Source: Acanthamoeba sp. SK_2022b
Taxonomy: Eukaryota; Discosea; Longamoebia; Acanthamoebidae
NCBI GenBank assembly: GCA_027943245.1
Contig: JANDJZ010000072.1
Location: 82,796 to 146,795, forward strand
Reading direction: 5' to 3'
DNA length: 64,000 nucleotides
In this document: piece after piece, positions 1 through 13,900 of the stretch
Numbering within the stretch: position 1 is the stretch's first letter
How the letters are laid out: each line of letters begins with the position of its first letter
Program-made: the position numbers and the translations under genes
The notes under the pieces: model-generated
Told to the model about the DNA's origin: nothing
The model's database searches: none
What the model saw: the letters and a program-made list of their open reading frames with translations, nothing else

Positions 1-1
1 G

Positions 2-397
2 ATTGAAGCAGCTCCGGCAAATGGCGAAGAAGAAGCTTCAGAGGAGGTAGTGGAGTCGAGGAGAAGCTCGAGGAATCCGCTCAAGAAGAGCCTGGAGATG
101 GTGAAGAAGCTTAGCGAGCGGTCTCTCAAGCGTTCAGAGACCGCCTTAAGGAGCAAGGCGAGCAAGGAGAAGCCGGGCAAAGAGCGCGCGAGCACGCAGC
201 CCGTCCCGTCGAAGAGGGTCGAGGTCTCCACGCTGGGCTCCAGCATCAAGAGCCAGGACCGCTTCTACTCCACCATTCTTGACTCCAAGCAGGACATTGT
301 TGGCGGCAGCGATAGCGACAGTGATAGTGACAGCGACAGCGACAGTGATAGCGACAGCGACAGCAGCGAGCGCAGTGGCAGAAGCGACAGCGATTAG
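2..397 (+). CDS. 3' end of a Lys/Arg/Ser-rich protein with an Asp-Ser repeat tail (5' truncated)
   Basis: The reading frame is open from the left edge of the window and stops at 397, so only the C-terminal ~131 residues are visible and the true start lies outside. The visible part is highly basic and serine-rich, followed by an SD dipeptide run (about ten Ser-Asp pairs from ~307 to 365), then a short SGRSDSD end. Such tails are common in nuclear and nucleolar proteins and are likely casein kinase 2 targets, but no catalytic or folded domain is visible. I do not recognise the family. The codon bias (C/G third positions) matches neighbouring genes, which supports real coding. Confidence 0.6.
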   Translation: MEAAPANGEEEASEEVVESRRSSRNPLKKSLEMVKKLSERSLKRSETALRSKASKEKPGKERASTQPVPSKRVEVSTLGSSIKSQDRFYSTILDSKQDIVGGSDSDSDSDSDSDSDSDSDSSERSGRSDSD

Positions 398-639
398 ATT
401 AGTTCAATCCACAGCCACAATCACAAGGCCTTTTCTGCAATCAATTCCCACGCTTGGCGCAGGTGTTGGTTTGGTGAAGGCCATTGAGAGTGGGCTTGAG
501 GATTGAGGCTAAGATGTTATTAGGTCAACCAACGGGAACGTTGTGGTCGTGAGAAAACTTTAGTTTCTCCTCGTCAAAGGTGAAAGGCCATGATCTCCGA
601 TCTCTTCCGTTTGCGACTGTGGGCAGCCGATCCTGCCAA

Positions 640-2171
640 CTAGTAGCCCTTGCGCCAGTCGACGGCGAAGAGGAGGTCGCGTCCTTCGACGTAGCGGACG
701 AGGTTCTCTGTGAAGAGCCGCGCCACGTCGCGGCTGAAGGATATGGCCGCGACGTGAGGCGTCACCACGACTTCGGGATGGCCGCACCAGAGGCGCGACC
801 GCGGCGCCAGCGGCTCGCACCTGAAGACGTCCAGCACCGCGCCTGCGATATAACCCCGCTCGACCGCCTCCATGATGACTTCGCCCTCCGTCTGCTTCTC
901 TTCCTGGCGCCCCTCCTCTTGCTCCTGCCTTGGCTTGTCGCCGTCTTCGTTAAGGATGTCGCCCCGACCGATATTGATGAATACGGCGCCGGGCTTGCAC
1001 GCCGAGAACTCCCGCAGGCCGAGCAGGCCCTTGGTCTGCGGCGTCGACGGGAGCGCGTTCACTACGTAGTCGCACCGCGACAGGAAGACGTCGATGTCCT
1101 TACAACACAACACACACCAACACGTACACATAAAGCAACACGAATCAATAACTAATCAGTAGAAAGGGGAGGGGAGGGGGCGAGAAGTACTCGTTTGCCG
1201 TGGTGGCTGGCAGCGCGGGTCTCGAAGAGCTCGTCGACAGCGCCGGTGTGAAGCGTGTGTTGGTAGCGCTCCTTGCTGCTGACCAGTCCCACGACCCGCA
1301 TGTCGAACGCCTTGGCCACCCTAGCCAGCTCTCGCCCGATGTCGCCCAGGCCCATGATGCCTGCTCGCACGCATCCTCCCCCTCTCTTAAGGAAAGAACG
1401 AAAAGCGACCAACAACAGAAAAAGAACGAAATGCGCGTGCCGAGCAAGAAGTTTGCTGGCAAGTGATTGCGATGCGGCACCGAGGGTGAGCGAGGAGAGG
1501 GGCCGGTAGTCGTAGCCGTCGTGGGCGCCGCGCCACTCCTTGCGGTCTTGCAGCTCGCGGAGTAGGGGCAGCTTGCGCTCGCGGGAGAGCACGTACGCGA
1601 ACACGTACTCGCTCATCGGCTTGCCGAACACGCCGCCCAGTCGGGTCAGCCCGAACGACGGCAGCTGTGGTATCCCCCCCCCCGCCGCACGCAAGCCGCG
1701 AGTAACACGTGAGTAGTACGGTCGGCGAGCTAGTGTTGTGTGCGTTTGCGTGCGTACAGGCGTGTGGGGCGTCTGTTCGTTGGCCAGCGCTCTGAAGAGG
1801 CTGTCCACGCCGGCCCAGGTCGACTGCATCCAGCGCAGGCTGCCGGCGGAGGGTGGCAGGAGGAGATGGAGGTGGGGCGCCACGAGGGCCGGGTCGGCCA
1901 CGACGACCTCACTCTCCCGCATGAGCTTCACGAGGGCTTCGTCTTGGGCCGTGGCCGCGCCGACGGAAGAAGGGGGCGGTGTGTAGCTGACGAGCTCCAG
2001 CTCTAACCGCGGGCCGGCTGCCTCTTCCTTCGCATAATCGGCAGCTGCTGATGATGATGGTGATGAGGAGGTGGAAGTGAGGAACGGGGCGCACTCTAGA
2101 CGGAGGTCCCGCTCGAGGTCGCCAATGCGCGACACCACAAGCGCTCGCACTCGGCGCACCGTCCTCTGCAT
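640..2171 (-). CDS. D-isomer-specific 2-hydroxyacid dehydrogenase (glyoxylate/hydroxypyruvate reductase-like)
   Basis: Four exons give a protein of roughly 330 residues. The start (ATG at 2171, MQRTVRRVRALVVSR) precedes an N-terminal substrate domain. Introns run about 1757 to 1668, 1490 to 1365 and 1193 to 1098, all GT-AG. The Rossmann dinucleotide loop GLGDIG appears just after the second intron. The C-terminal half carries NALPSTPQTKGLLG, the catalytic Arg region VFINIGRGDIL, and the catalytic His in VVVTPHVAA. These are the hallmarks of the D-2-hydroxyacid dehydrogenase family, which reduces 2-keto acids with NAD(P)H. A hydrophilic Gln/Glu-rich insertion of about 25 residues sits just after the Arg motif, within the catalytic core. 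The exact substrate cannot be told from sequence. It shares a 108 bp divergent spacer with the THUMPD3-like gene. Confidence 0.85.
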
Positions 2172-2279
2172 ACACGTTGTCCTCAAGCCGTACGCACGAC
2201 AATAATCATTTTTGTTTATTGAGAAAATAAACAAAAGAAAACTAAATCAAAAAATAGGCCTGTATGCACCGCGGTTAAG
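2172..2279. promoter_or_regulatory. Compact divergent promoter between the dehydrogenase and THUMPD3-like genes
   Basis: Two divergent start codons are only 108 bp apart. The spacer is strikingly A/T-rich compared with the flanking coding DNA (runs such as TTTGTTTATTGAGAAAATAA). It must contain both promoters. No defined TATA box or named factor site is claimed. Confidence 0.45.
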
Positions 2280-4323
2280 ATGGGAGAGGAGCAACAATGG
2301 TGGGCAGTGACGTGTGGGCGGGGCATGGAGCGGTTCGCGGCCCTGGAGGTCTCTGACAAACTGCGGCCCCTCTGCGTCCGCCCCACCGACGGCAAGCTGC
2401 ACTTCCTCCTGCCCTCCGCTGTGGCCACGCCCGCACCGCAGGGACAGGCCAGCGAGGAGGAGCGAGGAGGAGAGAGAAGTGGAGCAGACGCTGAGGCGCT
2501 GGTGGGGCGGCTGCGCGGCCTGAAGACCGCTGAGCGACTGTTCGTCCAGGTGCTGGCCCACTTCGAGACGAGCCAAGGCGACGGCGAGGCCTCTGGCAAG
2601 GGCAAGGCCAGCGCCACCGGATCCAATCCCTTCAGAATATACGAACACGGTGAACACCTCGTGAGGCATCAGCACGCGTGTGCGTGCTCGGCTAAGGCTG
2701 AACGGTGGATTGGGGGGGGGGGGCTTTGATGAACAGGTGGGCTCTTCGTGATGGTGGGCTGGGCCGTGAGCTACGCTCACTTGTGGGAGCAAGCCGTGCG
2801 CGAGCTTCGACGGTAAAAAGCCTGCGCTCGAGCCGCTCAGACTATCGCGCACATTACCCACTCGCCCCGTGTCGCCCCAGGGTCGAGGGAGTCGAGGAGA
2901 CCGCGCCCGTGTCGTTCCGTGTGTCGGCCAAAGTGCGCGGCTCGTGGTCTCGCCACCACAACGCGCAGGAGATCGCACGCCTCCTGGGCACACAGATCAA
3001 GAACAAGCTCGGGTGGCACATCGACCTCAAGAACTACAACACCGAGGTCATGGTGCGCCCTCCCATGCATCTGGGTGTCCACTCTTGTTCGTGTCGTGGC
3101 TCACCCGCTATGCGCCCAACTGTTGATGCCCTCTCTGCGGCAGGTCCACCTAAACGACGAGCAACTGGTCATCGCGTTGCCCGTGGGCCGCGTGCCCATC
3201 TCCAAGCGCTCCTACATGGCCTCGTTCGGGCTCCGCCCGCCCGTCGCGTGGGCCATGGCCAGGTGAGCCGATCCTCCACTCGGCCACCTGCCAAGGCCGG
3301 CACACACTGGCTGACCCCTACCGCCAGGCTCGCCGAGATAGGCCGAGGCGAGGTCGTGTGCGATCCCATGTGCGGGGCGGGCACCCTTCTGATCGAGGCC
3401 GCCCAGGAGTGGCCCGAAGCCTGTTACGTGGGCATGGACTCGAGCGACGATCAGCTGCGAGCGTGCCTCGCCAACCTCTACCAGTCCCACACCCGTGCCA
3501 AGATCTCCGTGTGCCGCTCCCGAGTCGAAGGTGCCCCCCCACCAAAAAATCTCCCCTTCGCCTCGCCGAGCGTGTCCGTAATGGCTCTTGTGCGTGTGCG
3601 CGCTCGTATGCAGCCTTGCCGCTCGGGAATGAGTCGGTCGACGCGGTCGTGTGCGACCTGCCCTTCGGGCGCAAATTTCAGGTGGGCGACGCCTCGGCCC
3701 TGGCTCGTCTCTACCGCGCCTTCTCCGCCGAAACCCTTCGCGTCTTGCGCCCGCGGGGCCGGTTTGTTGCCCTCTCCCTATTCACGCCCGTGGCTGCCCC
3801 ACGTGTGGCCAGATTGTGTGTGTGACGCCATGACCGGTCCTTGCTCAGGGCGGTGCTGCTGACGTCGGAGACGGAGGCGCTCGAAGCAGCGCTCCGAGAG
3901 GTCTCCGGGAGTGGCGGCTATCGATGGGCGGCGGGGGATAGGCACTACGTCAAGCTGGGCGTGCTCGACGCCTGGATTCACTGTCTGGCCAAAGAACGAA
4001 CGACCAGCGACAATGAAGAACGAAAACGAACGAATGAAGAGGAGGAGGAAAGGGCTCGCCAGAAGCTGTGGGGAAAGCGGAAGGTGATTCTGGACGCGGA
4101 GGGAGAACCCGCAAAGAGAAAGAGGCCAGAGGAGAAGAGCGATGCCGAGAAAGAGGACAACGGTAATGAGGAGGAGGAGGACGAAGAAGGCGAAGAAGAT
4201 GAGGAAGAAGCAGGCGGTGACGACTCATACTCATACGAGTGGAAGAATGAAGCAACGCTGAGAAGGGACAAGGAAGAGCGAAGGAATAACATCTTTGGGT
4301 CGCTTTACTTCCGCCGAAAATAA
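2280..4323 (+). CDS. THUMPD3: THUMP-domain tRNA guanosine N2-methyltransferase, THUMPD3-like
   Basis: The ATG at 2280 begins MGEEQQWWAVTCGRGMERFA, typical of THUMP/Trm14-type enzymes. About seven exons follow; introns include 2649-2734 and 2816-2880. The central part has VHLNDEQLVIALPVGRV, then RPPVAWAMAR. The SAM-binding methyltransferase motif I is VVCDPMCGAGTLLIEAA. Motif IV is CDLPFGRKF, the DLPFG form typical of THUMPD3 (compare TDLPFGKRM in the human protein). Known THUMPD3 makes m2G in tRNA with TRMT112. The C-terminal ~100 residues, after HCLAKE, are a Glu/Lys-rich acidic tail not usual for the family. The last codons overlap an AATAAA hexamer. The assignment is strong at superfamily level and good at THUMPD3 level. 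Confidence 0.82.
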
Positions 4324-4687
4324 AGAGCGCCACCAAGAACGAGTAATGAGAAGGCGCAGCATTGCCTGCGTTTGGGCCGTGCGCTCCGTGGCTCTGCTGG
4401 GTGCTTGAGGTCACACCCAAGGGCGGGCAGCCTTCTTCGTCCAGAAGAGGGAACAACCTCTCACGTTCGTGCTGACCACTTGGCCGGTCGGCAGTAGACA
4501 CGTACTTTTTTTTTGTCACGACCAGCGACTTGACACTTCGCCACGGTCTGACGGAGATTGCAGAGGCAAAAGAGAAAGATGGAAACCGGTTGCGGATGGC
4601 TAATGAGCTGACCGATAGGCAGCCAGCGGCGCTTAGCGTCTCGAATAAGAAGCAGTTGTTTATTGTGTTTATGGAGTTTGGAGTGCT
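4324..4687. other. Intergenic stretch between convergent THUMPD3-like and eS7 genes
   Basis: These 364 bp hold the two 3' UTRs. The minus-strand AATAAA at 4664-4659, 24 bp past the eS7 stop, is a likely poly(A) signal for eS7. A T-run lies near 4506-4515. No gene is seen. Confidence 0.5.
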
Positions 4688-5324
4688 TTAGGGGAACAGG
4701 AAAGCGACCTCCTTGCCGGTGAGCTTCTTGTAGAGCCTGGAGAAGGTCTCGAGCTTGTACTCAACGTTGTTCTGATCCTTCTTGTCGAGGTACCTGAGGT
4801 GAGAGAGGAATGATTAGACGGAAGGTGAAAATCCCAGGTCTGAATGAATTGACGTACACTTTGTAGAGCCTGGAACCGTCGAGCCTGATGCGGATGCGCT
4901 TGCCGGTGATCTCGGTAGGGTAGACGAGGTCCTCAAGGATGGCATCATGTACAGCAGTGAGGGTGCGGCTCATGGGCCTCTTTTGCCTCTTCCTCCTGTT
5001 CTTCTTGCCGATAACGGGGAGGATGCGACGGTTGGCAATCACGACGACGTGCTGACCGCTGAACTTCTTCTCGAGCTCGCGGACCAGACGGCCCTGGACC
5101 TTGTGGAAGCCCTTGAGCAGACGGTAGGGCACGAAGACGAGGATGGCGGTCTTGCCACCACCGAGATCGACCTGCCTGGCACCGCTGATGAACAGCTCCC
5201 TAAGGTCACCCTTAAGATCGGTGGCGTTGACCTCGAGGTCGAACAGGGCCTGGGCGACCTGCAGCTCGAACTCAGTGGGTTCGGCGTTCTTTTCCTTCTG
5301 GATCTTTCTGCGAGCCGTGTACAT
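4688..5324 (-). CDS. RPS7: 40S ribosomal protein S7 (eS7)
   Basis: Two exons (5324-4858 and 4793-4688) encode 190 residues. The protein starts [20 protein letters not shown] and contains [39 protein letters not shown] and [19 protein letters not shown]. These match eukaryotic eS7 throughout. The intron is 4857-4794 (GTACGTCA...CTCAG) and restores the conserved [19 protein letters not shown] junction. The C-terminus ends VAFLFP and is slightly shorter than animal eS7, which runs on past this point. eS7 is a small-subunit structural protein needed for 18S rRNA maturation. It lies downstream of RAB4 in the same orientation. Confidence 0.97.
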
Positions 5325-6061
5325 GATGCCTAATGCTACGACCAGAAGAGAAATCTATCGTCACTACTTGCAAATCCGGAGACGGAGAAATGGGAGGGAT
5401 GAAGATGAAAAGGGATCCATAAGGAAAGAGGACCACGCCACAGGCAGCACAGCTCCCCTCCACAGAATCAATACAAAAATCCAGAGATGGGGTTTCGTAC
5501 AAGCCTCAGCTGGGCAGGGAGGGATGCAGCTGGAAGCGGGGAGAGAAGAGAGAAAGGAAGGCTTCGTCTTTCCGTCCTAACAAAAAGCCCGGCTTCGTTT
5601 TCTCTCCCCGGATATTTCCCGGTATCAACAAGTGGTGTGTTGGCGTGCCACGGTGAGGAGGGCCAGGAGGGGAGCGAGCAAGGAGGCAGCTGTGCGTTTG
5701 TTGAAAGTGTATGAAATGACACAAAAATGATGATCACCCCACCACTCTGCCAGCTTCGCTCAGGAGTCAACTACGCTTCCGCCTTTTCGTCCCTCCGTGG
5801 CGAGTTCTCTCCATTTGCCTGCGTCTCTTCCCCCGCCTGTCGATTGTAGTTGTCGCCGTTGTTGTGGCGGGGCACAGCCTTCGCTCGTTACCGCCGCTGC
5901 CCCCACCACAACCAACGACCCTTGCGTCCGTAGCGGCGGTTGGCGTTCCTCTCACCTCAGCACTTTGTATCCTCCGCTTCTTCAGCGCCTCCCGCTACTC
6001 CATTTGTTCCACCCTTCCCGCCTCCTGTGTCACGTCTTCCAGTTGTTGTCGTTTCAAGCGC
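5325..6061. other. Intergenic region upstream of eS7, downstream of RAB4
   Basis: These 737 bp contain the eS7 promoter and 5' UTR and the RAB4 3' UTR. The sequence is mixed purine/pyrimidine-rich tracts with CT-rich patches. Open frames on the plus strand here run antisense through RAB4 exons and have no family resemblance, so no gene is called. Confidence 0.4.
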
Positions 6062-8043
<1,982 letters not shown>

Positions 8044-8916
8044 TTACATGTTATCATAGAGGTCAAACCCATCACTGTCTCCAAGTTCATCTGTGGACAT
8101 AGCAAGCAGTTCATAACAACAGTGTTATTATCCACAGTAAATGAGGTGGGGGAGGGCACATTCCTTGGAGAATAAGAATCCAGTCAGTAAGCCACCAGGC
8201 CAAGCTCCCCAGGTACATGCAACAGGTAAGGCAGGAGCCCAGAATTGAGCAAAGAGATGCAGTGGTCTGGCCTGAATCACTCGCCTCTTCCCCAATACCC
8301 AGATACTCGGTGCGTCTGCGCAAGACCGCGAGAGACAGGTAAACAAGGCACTCCTATGCACCACATGAAAGCGCACCTAATGCGACAGCAGCTGCCAAGG
8401 CAGGCCCCAATGCATGCAGGAAGGCAAGCCAGAACGTTGATGAGAAGCTTGGCCACGCCCAACTGCGGGTGTTGTGGTGTGCTGGTGAAAACTAATGCAG
8501 GTTGCATGCAGAGCATAGAGAGGCATTTACTCCTATGAAGCCGAGATAGAAGCGATCAGCGCCGGTGCCACCGATGAGGAAGGACAAGAGGAACGCCTCG
8601 AGTTTGCTCTTGCGCTTGTGTTCGCAGAACCTCCCTGGCAACGGAATGGAGAAGGTTCAGCATATTGAACAGACAATTGCGTACTGCAGGGAGGCGTACC
8701 TGCGTACTTGAGGTCGCAGCTACAAACTCCAGTCGCGTTGCTGCCAGGGGCGATGCAGTGGCCGTGTTTGTTGCAGTCCGCCGTGGAGTTACACCTGCCT
8801 CCGCCACCGTCACCCGCCGAGGCGATCACGTCGTACGTGCTGCCGCTGCCGGCAGAGACCATGGCAGCCACAGAGACAAGAGCCCATAGAACCATAAACA
8901 AACTGTTGAACTTCAT
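8044..8916 (-). CDS. Secreted-entry membrane protein with EGF-like segment and TM2 domain
   Basis: The start at 8916 gives a signal peptide (MKFNSLFMVLWALVSVAAMV). A Cys-rich EGF-like stretch follows, RCNSTADCNKHGHC...CSCDLKYAG. Splicing out 8696-8637 joins this to GRFCEHKRKSKLEAFLLSFL and then IGGTGADRFYLGFIG, a clear TM2 signature (G-x-x-G-x-x-RFYLG). Further exons at ~8480-8382 (GVAKLLINVLACLPACIG) and ~8205-8160 (GSLAWWLTDWILILQG) give the second membrane segment. The predicted end is DSDGFDLYDNM at 8044. Animal TM2D proteins have the same extracellular-Cys plus TM2 plan. The last splice needs a GC-AG intron, or the gene may continue because CATGTAAGTACT could also be a donor; the 3' end is therefore uncertain. 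Confidence 0.68.
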
Positions 8917-9048
8917 CTGTTGTGTGTGTGACTGGGGGTCACGAGGTTTTACTGAACCAGGCCCCCGAAACCGCTGGAGCGACACGTCAGGCGCTCCCTT
9001 TAAGATCGAGCACAGACTTGCACCAAAGCTGGACCAAGAGTAGCCAAC
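8917..9048. promoter_or_regulatory. Divergent promoter between TM2 and F-box genes
   Basis: The two divergent start codons are 132 bp apart, so both promoters must lie here. No recognisable core element is claimed. Confidence 0.35.
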
Positions 9049-10499
9049 ATGGACGCCTTGCCGGGTGAGATGGTGGTGGGAGTGTTGGGTTGGCTCGAGG
9101 CCGCGGACTTGGTGACCTGCCATCGGGTGTGTAGCCGGTGGCAGCACCTGCTGACCACGTCGGACACGGGGCTCTGGCGCCGTTGCTTCTTACGGACCTG
9201 GCCGCCTCCCCTCTTTGACGCACACGCCCTCGCCAGGGCCTCCTCAGTGAAGCGGATCGACTGGCGTTCCATATGCCTGCAGCGCATCGCTCTCATTCGC
9301 CACTGTAAACCCCCCCCCCTCAATCTCTTGGTTGTGGCTGCCCTAACATTGCATGCTCCCAGCGGACCCGCAAGCGAAGATGGCAGACGTGGCGACCCTC
9401 CTGCGCTCAGCAGCCACGCTGGCGGTCTCTCCCCCTCTCGGCGCTCCGCCCGCGACAGAGAGAAAGAAGGCCAAGAGTGACGGCGGCAAGGCCAATGAAA
9501 AGGAGCGCGACAGGAAGAGAAAGAGGGAAGAACAGAGCAACGAGCAACTGAGCAAGGAGCCAAAAACAAAGAAAAAGAAGAAGGACAAGAAAGACAAGAA
9601 GGACAAGAAAGACAAGAAGGGCAAGAAGGACAAGAAGGACAAGAAGGGCAAGAAAGACAAGAAGGACAGGAAGAGGAAGGAGAAAGGCTACCGTCGGACC
9701 TTGCGTAAGGCTGCCAATCAGGACCACATCGCCATAGTGCAGGCAGAAGTGAAGAAGGCTACGGATGGGCTCGAGCATCTTAAGCACGTTGCCAGCTTGA
9801 AGCAGCACGCCCAAGAGGTGCTCCGCTCATTTAGGTAATTCACCTGTTAGCGGCACAGCCAGCGCTCGAGCATTCCTAACGCACCTCGGTAGCCCAGAGA
9901 TCGCAAACCTGATGGCTCCACTCCACGACAACCTGTTGTACGAGAAGATAGATCGAACGTAAGCTTGCCTCGTGACCAAGCGTGTTGCCATGCAACGCAT
10001 ATGTGAGTTCTGACCTCATCATCTTTCAATCACTCCGACCAGGGTCATCGATCTGGGTGACGTGTACCACAAAATAGCCCACTCAGTGTCGGCTCTCATT
10101 TACAGTCCAGCGACAGGCCTGCCCCTGCGCATGGTATACTCCTTCCACTACAGGCAGGACTACTACTCCGACGGGCTCTCCTGGTCGGGTAGGCATTATC
10201 CAGACACCAACCTTTCTTGGAACCAAGTCACCATGCGGTTCGAATCTAACCTCTGCTCCATGCCAGGGTTCGCGGGCGAGCTGTTGGCGGGGTGGATAGA
10301 CTCCGAGCGCGCTCCATCGGGCAGGGAGAGACAGGAATACGCCCAGCTGCAGGCGTTTCTCTTTGGCCAGGAGCACGCCGACACCGTCGGGCCGGACCTG
10401 ATGCAGCAATTTGTAGAGGGGGCCTTTATCCTCCCAAACGCCTTTGACCAGTGCTGCCTCGGTTGGGCGCACCTGCTCTCCAAGGCCAGCTCCACCTAA
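9049..10499 (+). CDS. F-box protein with a Lys-Asp repeat region
   Basis: The ATG at 9049 begins an N-terminal F-box: LPGEMVVGVLGWLEAADLVT then CHRVCSRWQHLL and WRRCFLRTW. The first intron is 9306-9361. Exon 2 encodes a long basic tract of about 14 KKDK/KKGK repeats (~9570-9680), probably a nuclear or nucleolar localisation region. Two more introns (about 9837-9892 and 9961-10043) lead to a C-terminal region with VIDLGDVYHKIAHSVSALIY, RMVYSFHYRQDYYSDGLSW and MRFESNLCSMPGFAGEL. That C-terminal region looks like a conserved folded domain I do not recognise. F-box proteins recruit substrates to SCF ubiquitin ligases. The gene ends 75 bp from the convergent FAM120-like gene. Confidence 0.75.
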
Positions 10500-10574
10500 G
10501 TACAAAGGCGCGAGCAACCGCTGCATTGTGTGCTCATCGTACGTGATCGGAGGAGATGGGGGAGGGGGGGGGGG

Positions 10575-11005
10575 TCAAGAGCGCCAGAGAGACTGCCCCT
10601 CTTCGACGGAAATGACCAGGCCATCGAGAATGGCATCCTTGAGTTGGGCGTGCAGCCGCATCACCTCCTTGCCATGCCGCTTGTTCCACCTCTCGACTCG
10701 CTCTTGGCCGGCCGAGGCACTCTCCTCGCTGTCTCCCTCGCCTTCGCATGCAACGCCAACCGCGACACCTCGCGAGGCGATGCGGTTGTTATCGCTGCGG
10801 CCGGCTTGCTTCGCGCGCCTGTGACGGTTGGGGCGCGCACGGCGCTGGGGCGTGGACGCCAGCGCCTGGACATTTGTGTGGTCCTGTTTGGCCTTCTCGT
10901 TGACCCAGGCATCGACATAGGTCTCGTACCACTCCCGCCCATCAAAATAGCTGTGGGGCGGCGGCAACGCAAATGGATTGTTGCATAACTCGTGGCCCTG
11001 ATGCA

Positions 11006-11064
<59 letters not shown>

Positions 11065-13900
11065 TCAGTGACCTGCTTGGCTTTTGCAGTTTGGGGGGCA
11101 TGCGGTGTACCAGCAGCGCGTGCTGGATGCCGACTTGGTAGAGCGTGCCCAGGCAGATCACACGCTTCCTGTCATTGGCTTCGAGGCCCCTCGGCCACGA
11201 GGGGAGCACTTCGTCGCGCCGCTCTGCCACCAGCAGATCGACGCGGCCGGCGTTGCGCGCCGCCACGTCCACGTCGTGCCCCTTTGACAGCCGCAGCACG
11301 ACATGGAGCAGCAGGCAGTCAAATTCCCACTCCTTGAAGGCCGGGTTGCGCCGACACGAGCGATAGGGCGGTGGCAGGCCGTCGATGTCGGGCCGTCCCT
11401 CGGTCTTGGCCGAACCTTGACTCGCATCGCCCTCCGGCGTGGGCTCGGTCTCCGGCTGCTCGCCCTGGGTCAAGAGGAAGCGCAGCACGCCGCAGGGAAC
11501 GATGAACTGGCGAGGCAGGTTGCCCTCGGAGAGAAACGACGGCCAGTTGGCGTTGAAGAGGTGCAGGAACGTGCGGAGCCGCAGGCCAGCGGCGACGTCG
11601 GTCGAGTGGAGTTGGGCGACGGAAGGCAGCTCCACTGCGGCCCGCATGGCCGGACACGCGCCCTGGTCCGTCCAGGCCACCTGCACCGGCTTCCTGAGTA
11701 GGTAGTCGTTCTCCGTTTGCCTGAGTTCATTGACCGTGAGCGTGACCGACGTGGTCTTGCTCTTGTTCTTTCGCTTCCTCCGCCTCGCCTTCCGATTCGT
11801 CGTCGGCTTGTCCCCGCTCACCGGTGGCCCAGCCTGGGCACCGGTCGGCGAGGCTTCGGCGCCATCGCCGAGCCCCGCCTCCCTTTCCCGGCCTCGCTCC
11901 TGCTTGGCCCGCAGCTTGTCGGCGCGCTTCTGACGCCGGGCCTTGGCCTCTGCCGCGAGCAGTATGCCGTAGAGCCTCCTCCGTACGGGCATGAGCAACT
12001 GTGTGGGACCACAGCAGTCAAAGATAAAGATAAAGAAAGCGCTCCGGATGAACCTGATCAATGAGACAGGGAGGAGGGCCGGGCGAGAAGCCGTTGCGCG
12101 AGTACTTACCTTGTACGGATCGCGAAAGTTGGCGTGGTCGGTGAGCGCGAGCGAGCACCAGAACTCCGAATCGTGGAGCACGCCCACGAGCGAGGGAAAG
12201 AAGTCTGCTCGGCGGAACCGCTCGGCCAGCACCTGGTACGCCCAACCAATTAAGTAGTTGCTGAAAAGTAACACAATAAAGTAATAAAGTATCATTTCGA
12301 TAAAGATGATGACTGGGAGTGGACGCACGTCATTAATACCGCTATCGTAGGCGAGAGGCAGCGTGCCTGGCTTGTGGGCAACCTCCCAGTCTCCCTTGAG
12401 CGTGTAGGCTGATATACTGGCTCGCAAGAGCCCTTCAAAGAACGGTCGAGCGTCGTCCATCGCGAAGCTCAACACCTCGGCGATCACCCTCTCCATGTCG
12501 ACGTCTTCGCTGTCCTTGCACTGTATGTCTGCTGTGCTTTTGTTGGTGGCCTTGTCCCCCGTGGTGACGGGCTGGCGGGCGAAGAACAGCGACAGCTTTT
12601 CGATGGCGGAGAAGAATGCCTGCTCGTAGCTTCCGACGAGGGCTTGGCGCAAAGGGCCGATGTGCTCCTTTGTGTAGTCGTTGCCCACAAGGCCAGCAAA
12701 GAGCGGCAGCCACTGCGCGCGTTCGACATATTCCCCGCCCGCCCACCCAAACACATATGAGTAGGCGAACGTATGACTGCGCGGCTCATGCGCACCTTTC
12801 GATGGAAGCCCAGCAAGCGAGTGGTCTCCTCGATGCTGAATGCCTGGGCGAAGATGCCGCAGCTGGAGTGGCCGCCGCCGCCCTGGGCCTTGCCGGGCCG
12901 ACGGAACTGGAGGCTCTTGATGCAGAAGTAGTACTTTCCGGGGCCCATTTGAAAGACGAGGAAGTCTGAGTCCTTTCCCAATACTCCTGCTCGGTGGAGT
13001 GTGCGCGCTCTCGCAAGTGAGAATCACGACTGGGCGCTAAGCCGACGCGCATAGACGTGGTGTACCGATGCATTCGGGGTGAGCTGCGGCATGCTGGGCC
13101 AGCTCGAGATCTCCCTCGAAGTAGGAGAAGTACACGGTGGCACTAGCCGCACGCAGGGCGTGGACCATCGTGCGCTGCAGGAAGACGCCGAGACGTGTGA
13201 GGCAACAGAGGACGAAGCGAAGAGGGATGAGCGTACCATGGAGAGTATGGGCAAGATGGTGTCCTTGAACGGGTTCTCTAGCCTCTTATTATACTCCACG
13301 AAATCGAACAGGCTTGTCACTCGCATTGCTGTTCTGTCCGTCACATGTGTACGTGCATCAGACTCGCAACAAGGACCGCAGATGAAGGAGGAGAAAAGGT
13401 GCTGTACCGTTCTCGGCGCGCTAACATGGCCGTACGCTTCATGGGCAAGGCCAAGCCATCGATGTAGACCACGAGGTCGATGCCATTGCTGCGGAATGCC
13501 TCCACGAACTGCACCGCGCGCTGAGCAAGCTTGGCCAACTAGTCAAGGAACGCAACTCGGACAGTAAGACACTGAGAGAGAGAGAGAGAGGCACGCAAGG
13601 CCACATGGAGGGGTGGAAAGGATATTGTTCGTAGGGTCCGCCGAGGACCCAAGGCAGAGGCTGCGGGTATTCATGCAGCCAGTAGAGCAGCCCTGACCCA
13701 TCCACGCACAGCGTGGTCCTTTCTGCAGGATAATAAGGCCGAGCACCACCACAGCCACAAGCGTCCAATTGGGGGGGGGGGCAAGTAGTACTCATGCTCT
13801 TGTTGGCGGCAGCCACTTCGGGAATATTGGCCGGAGGAGGAGCATCACTGCCACCACCCCGCTTGGCCTCAACATAGGCCTGCAGTCCGTGCACACCCAT
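10575..13900 (-). CDS. XPG/PIN-like FAM120/asteroid-family protein
   Basis: The start at 13900 gives MGVHGLQAYVEAKRGGG, the XPG-N opening seen in asteroid and FAM120 (constitutive coactivator of PPAR-gamma-like) proteins. Later exons carry LCVDGSGLLYWLHE, GIDLVVYIDGLALPMKRTA, KDSDFLVFQMGPGKYYFCIK and WLPLFAGLVGNDYTKEHIGP, matching the PIN/XPG fold and the GND element after it. The remainder is a long helical region, then basic C-terminal segments (KARRQKRADKLRAKQERG; RKARRRKRKNKSK). The last exon encodes SYFDGREWYETYVDAWVNEK and stops at 10575. At least eight exons. One intron contains a (CA)n tract (sense) at 11009-11063. Whether it is an active nuclease is not clear; several acidic metal ligands of true XPG are not evident. 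Confidence 0.68.
11009..11063. repeat. (GT)n microsatellite in FAM120-like intron
   Basis: An uninterrupted GT dinucleotide run of about 27 units. The gene is on the minus strand, so the sense strand is CA, unlike the other intronic dinucleotide tracts in this window. Confidence 0.95.
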
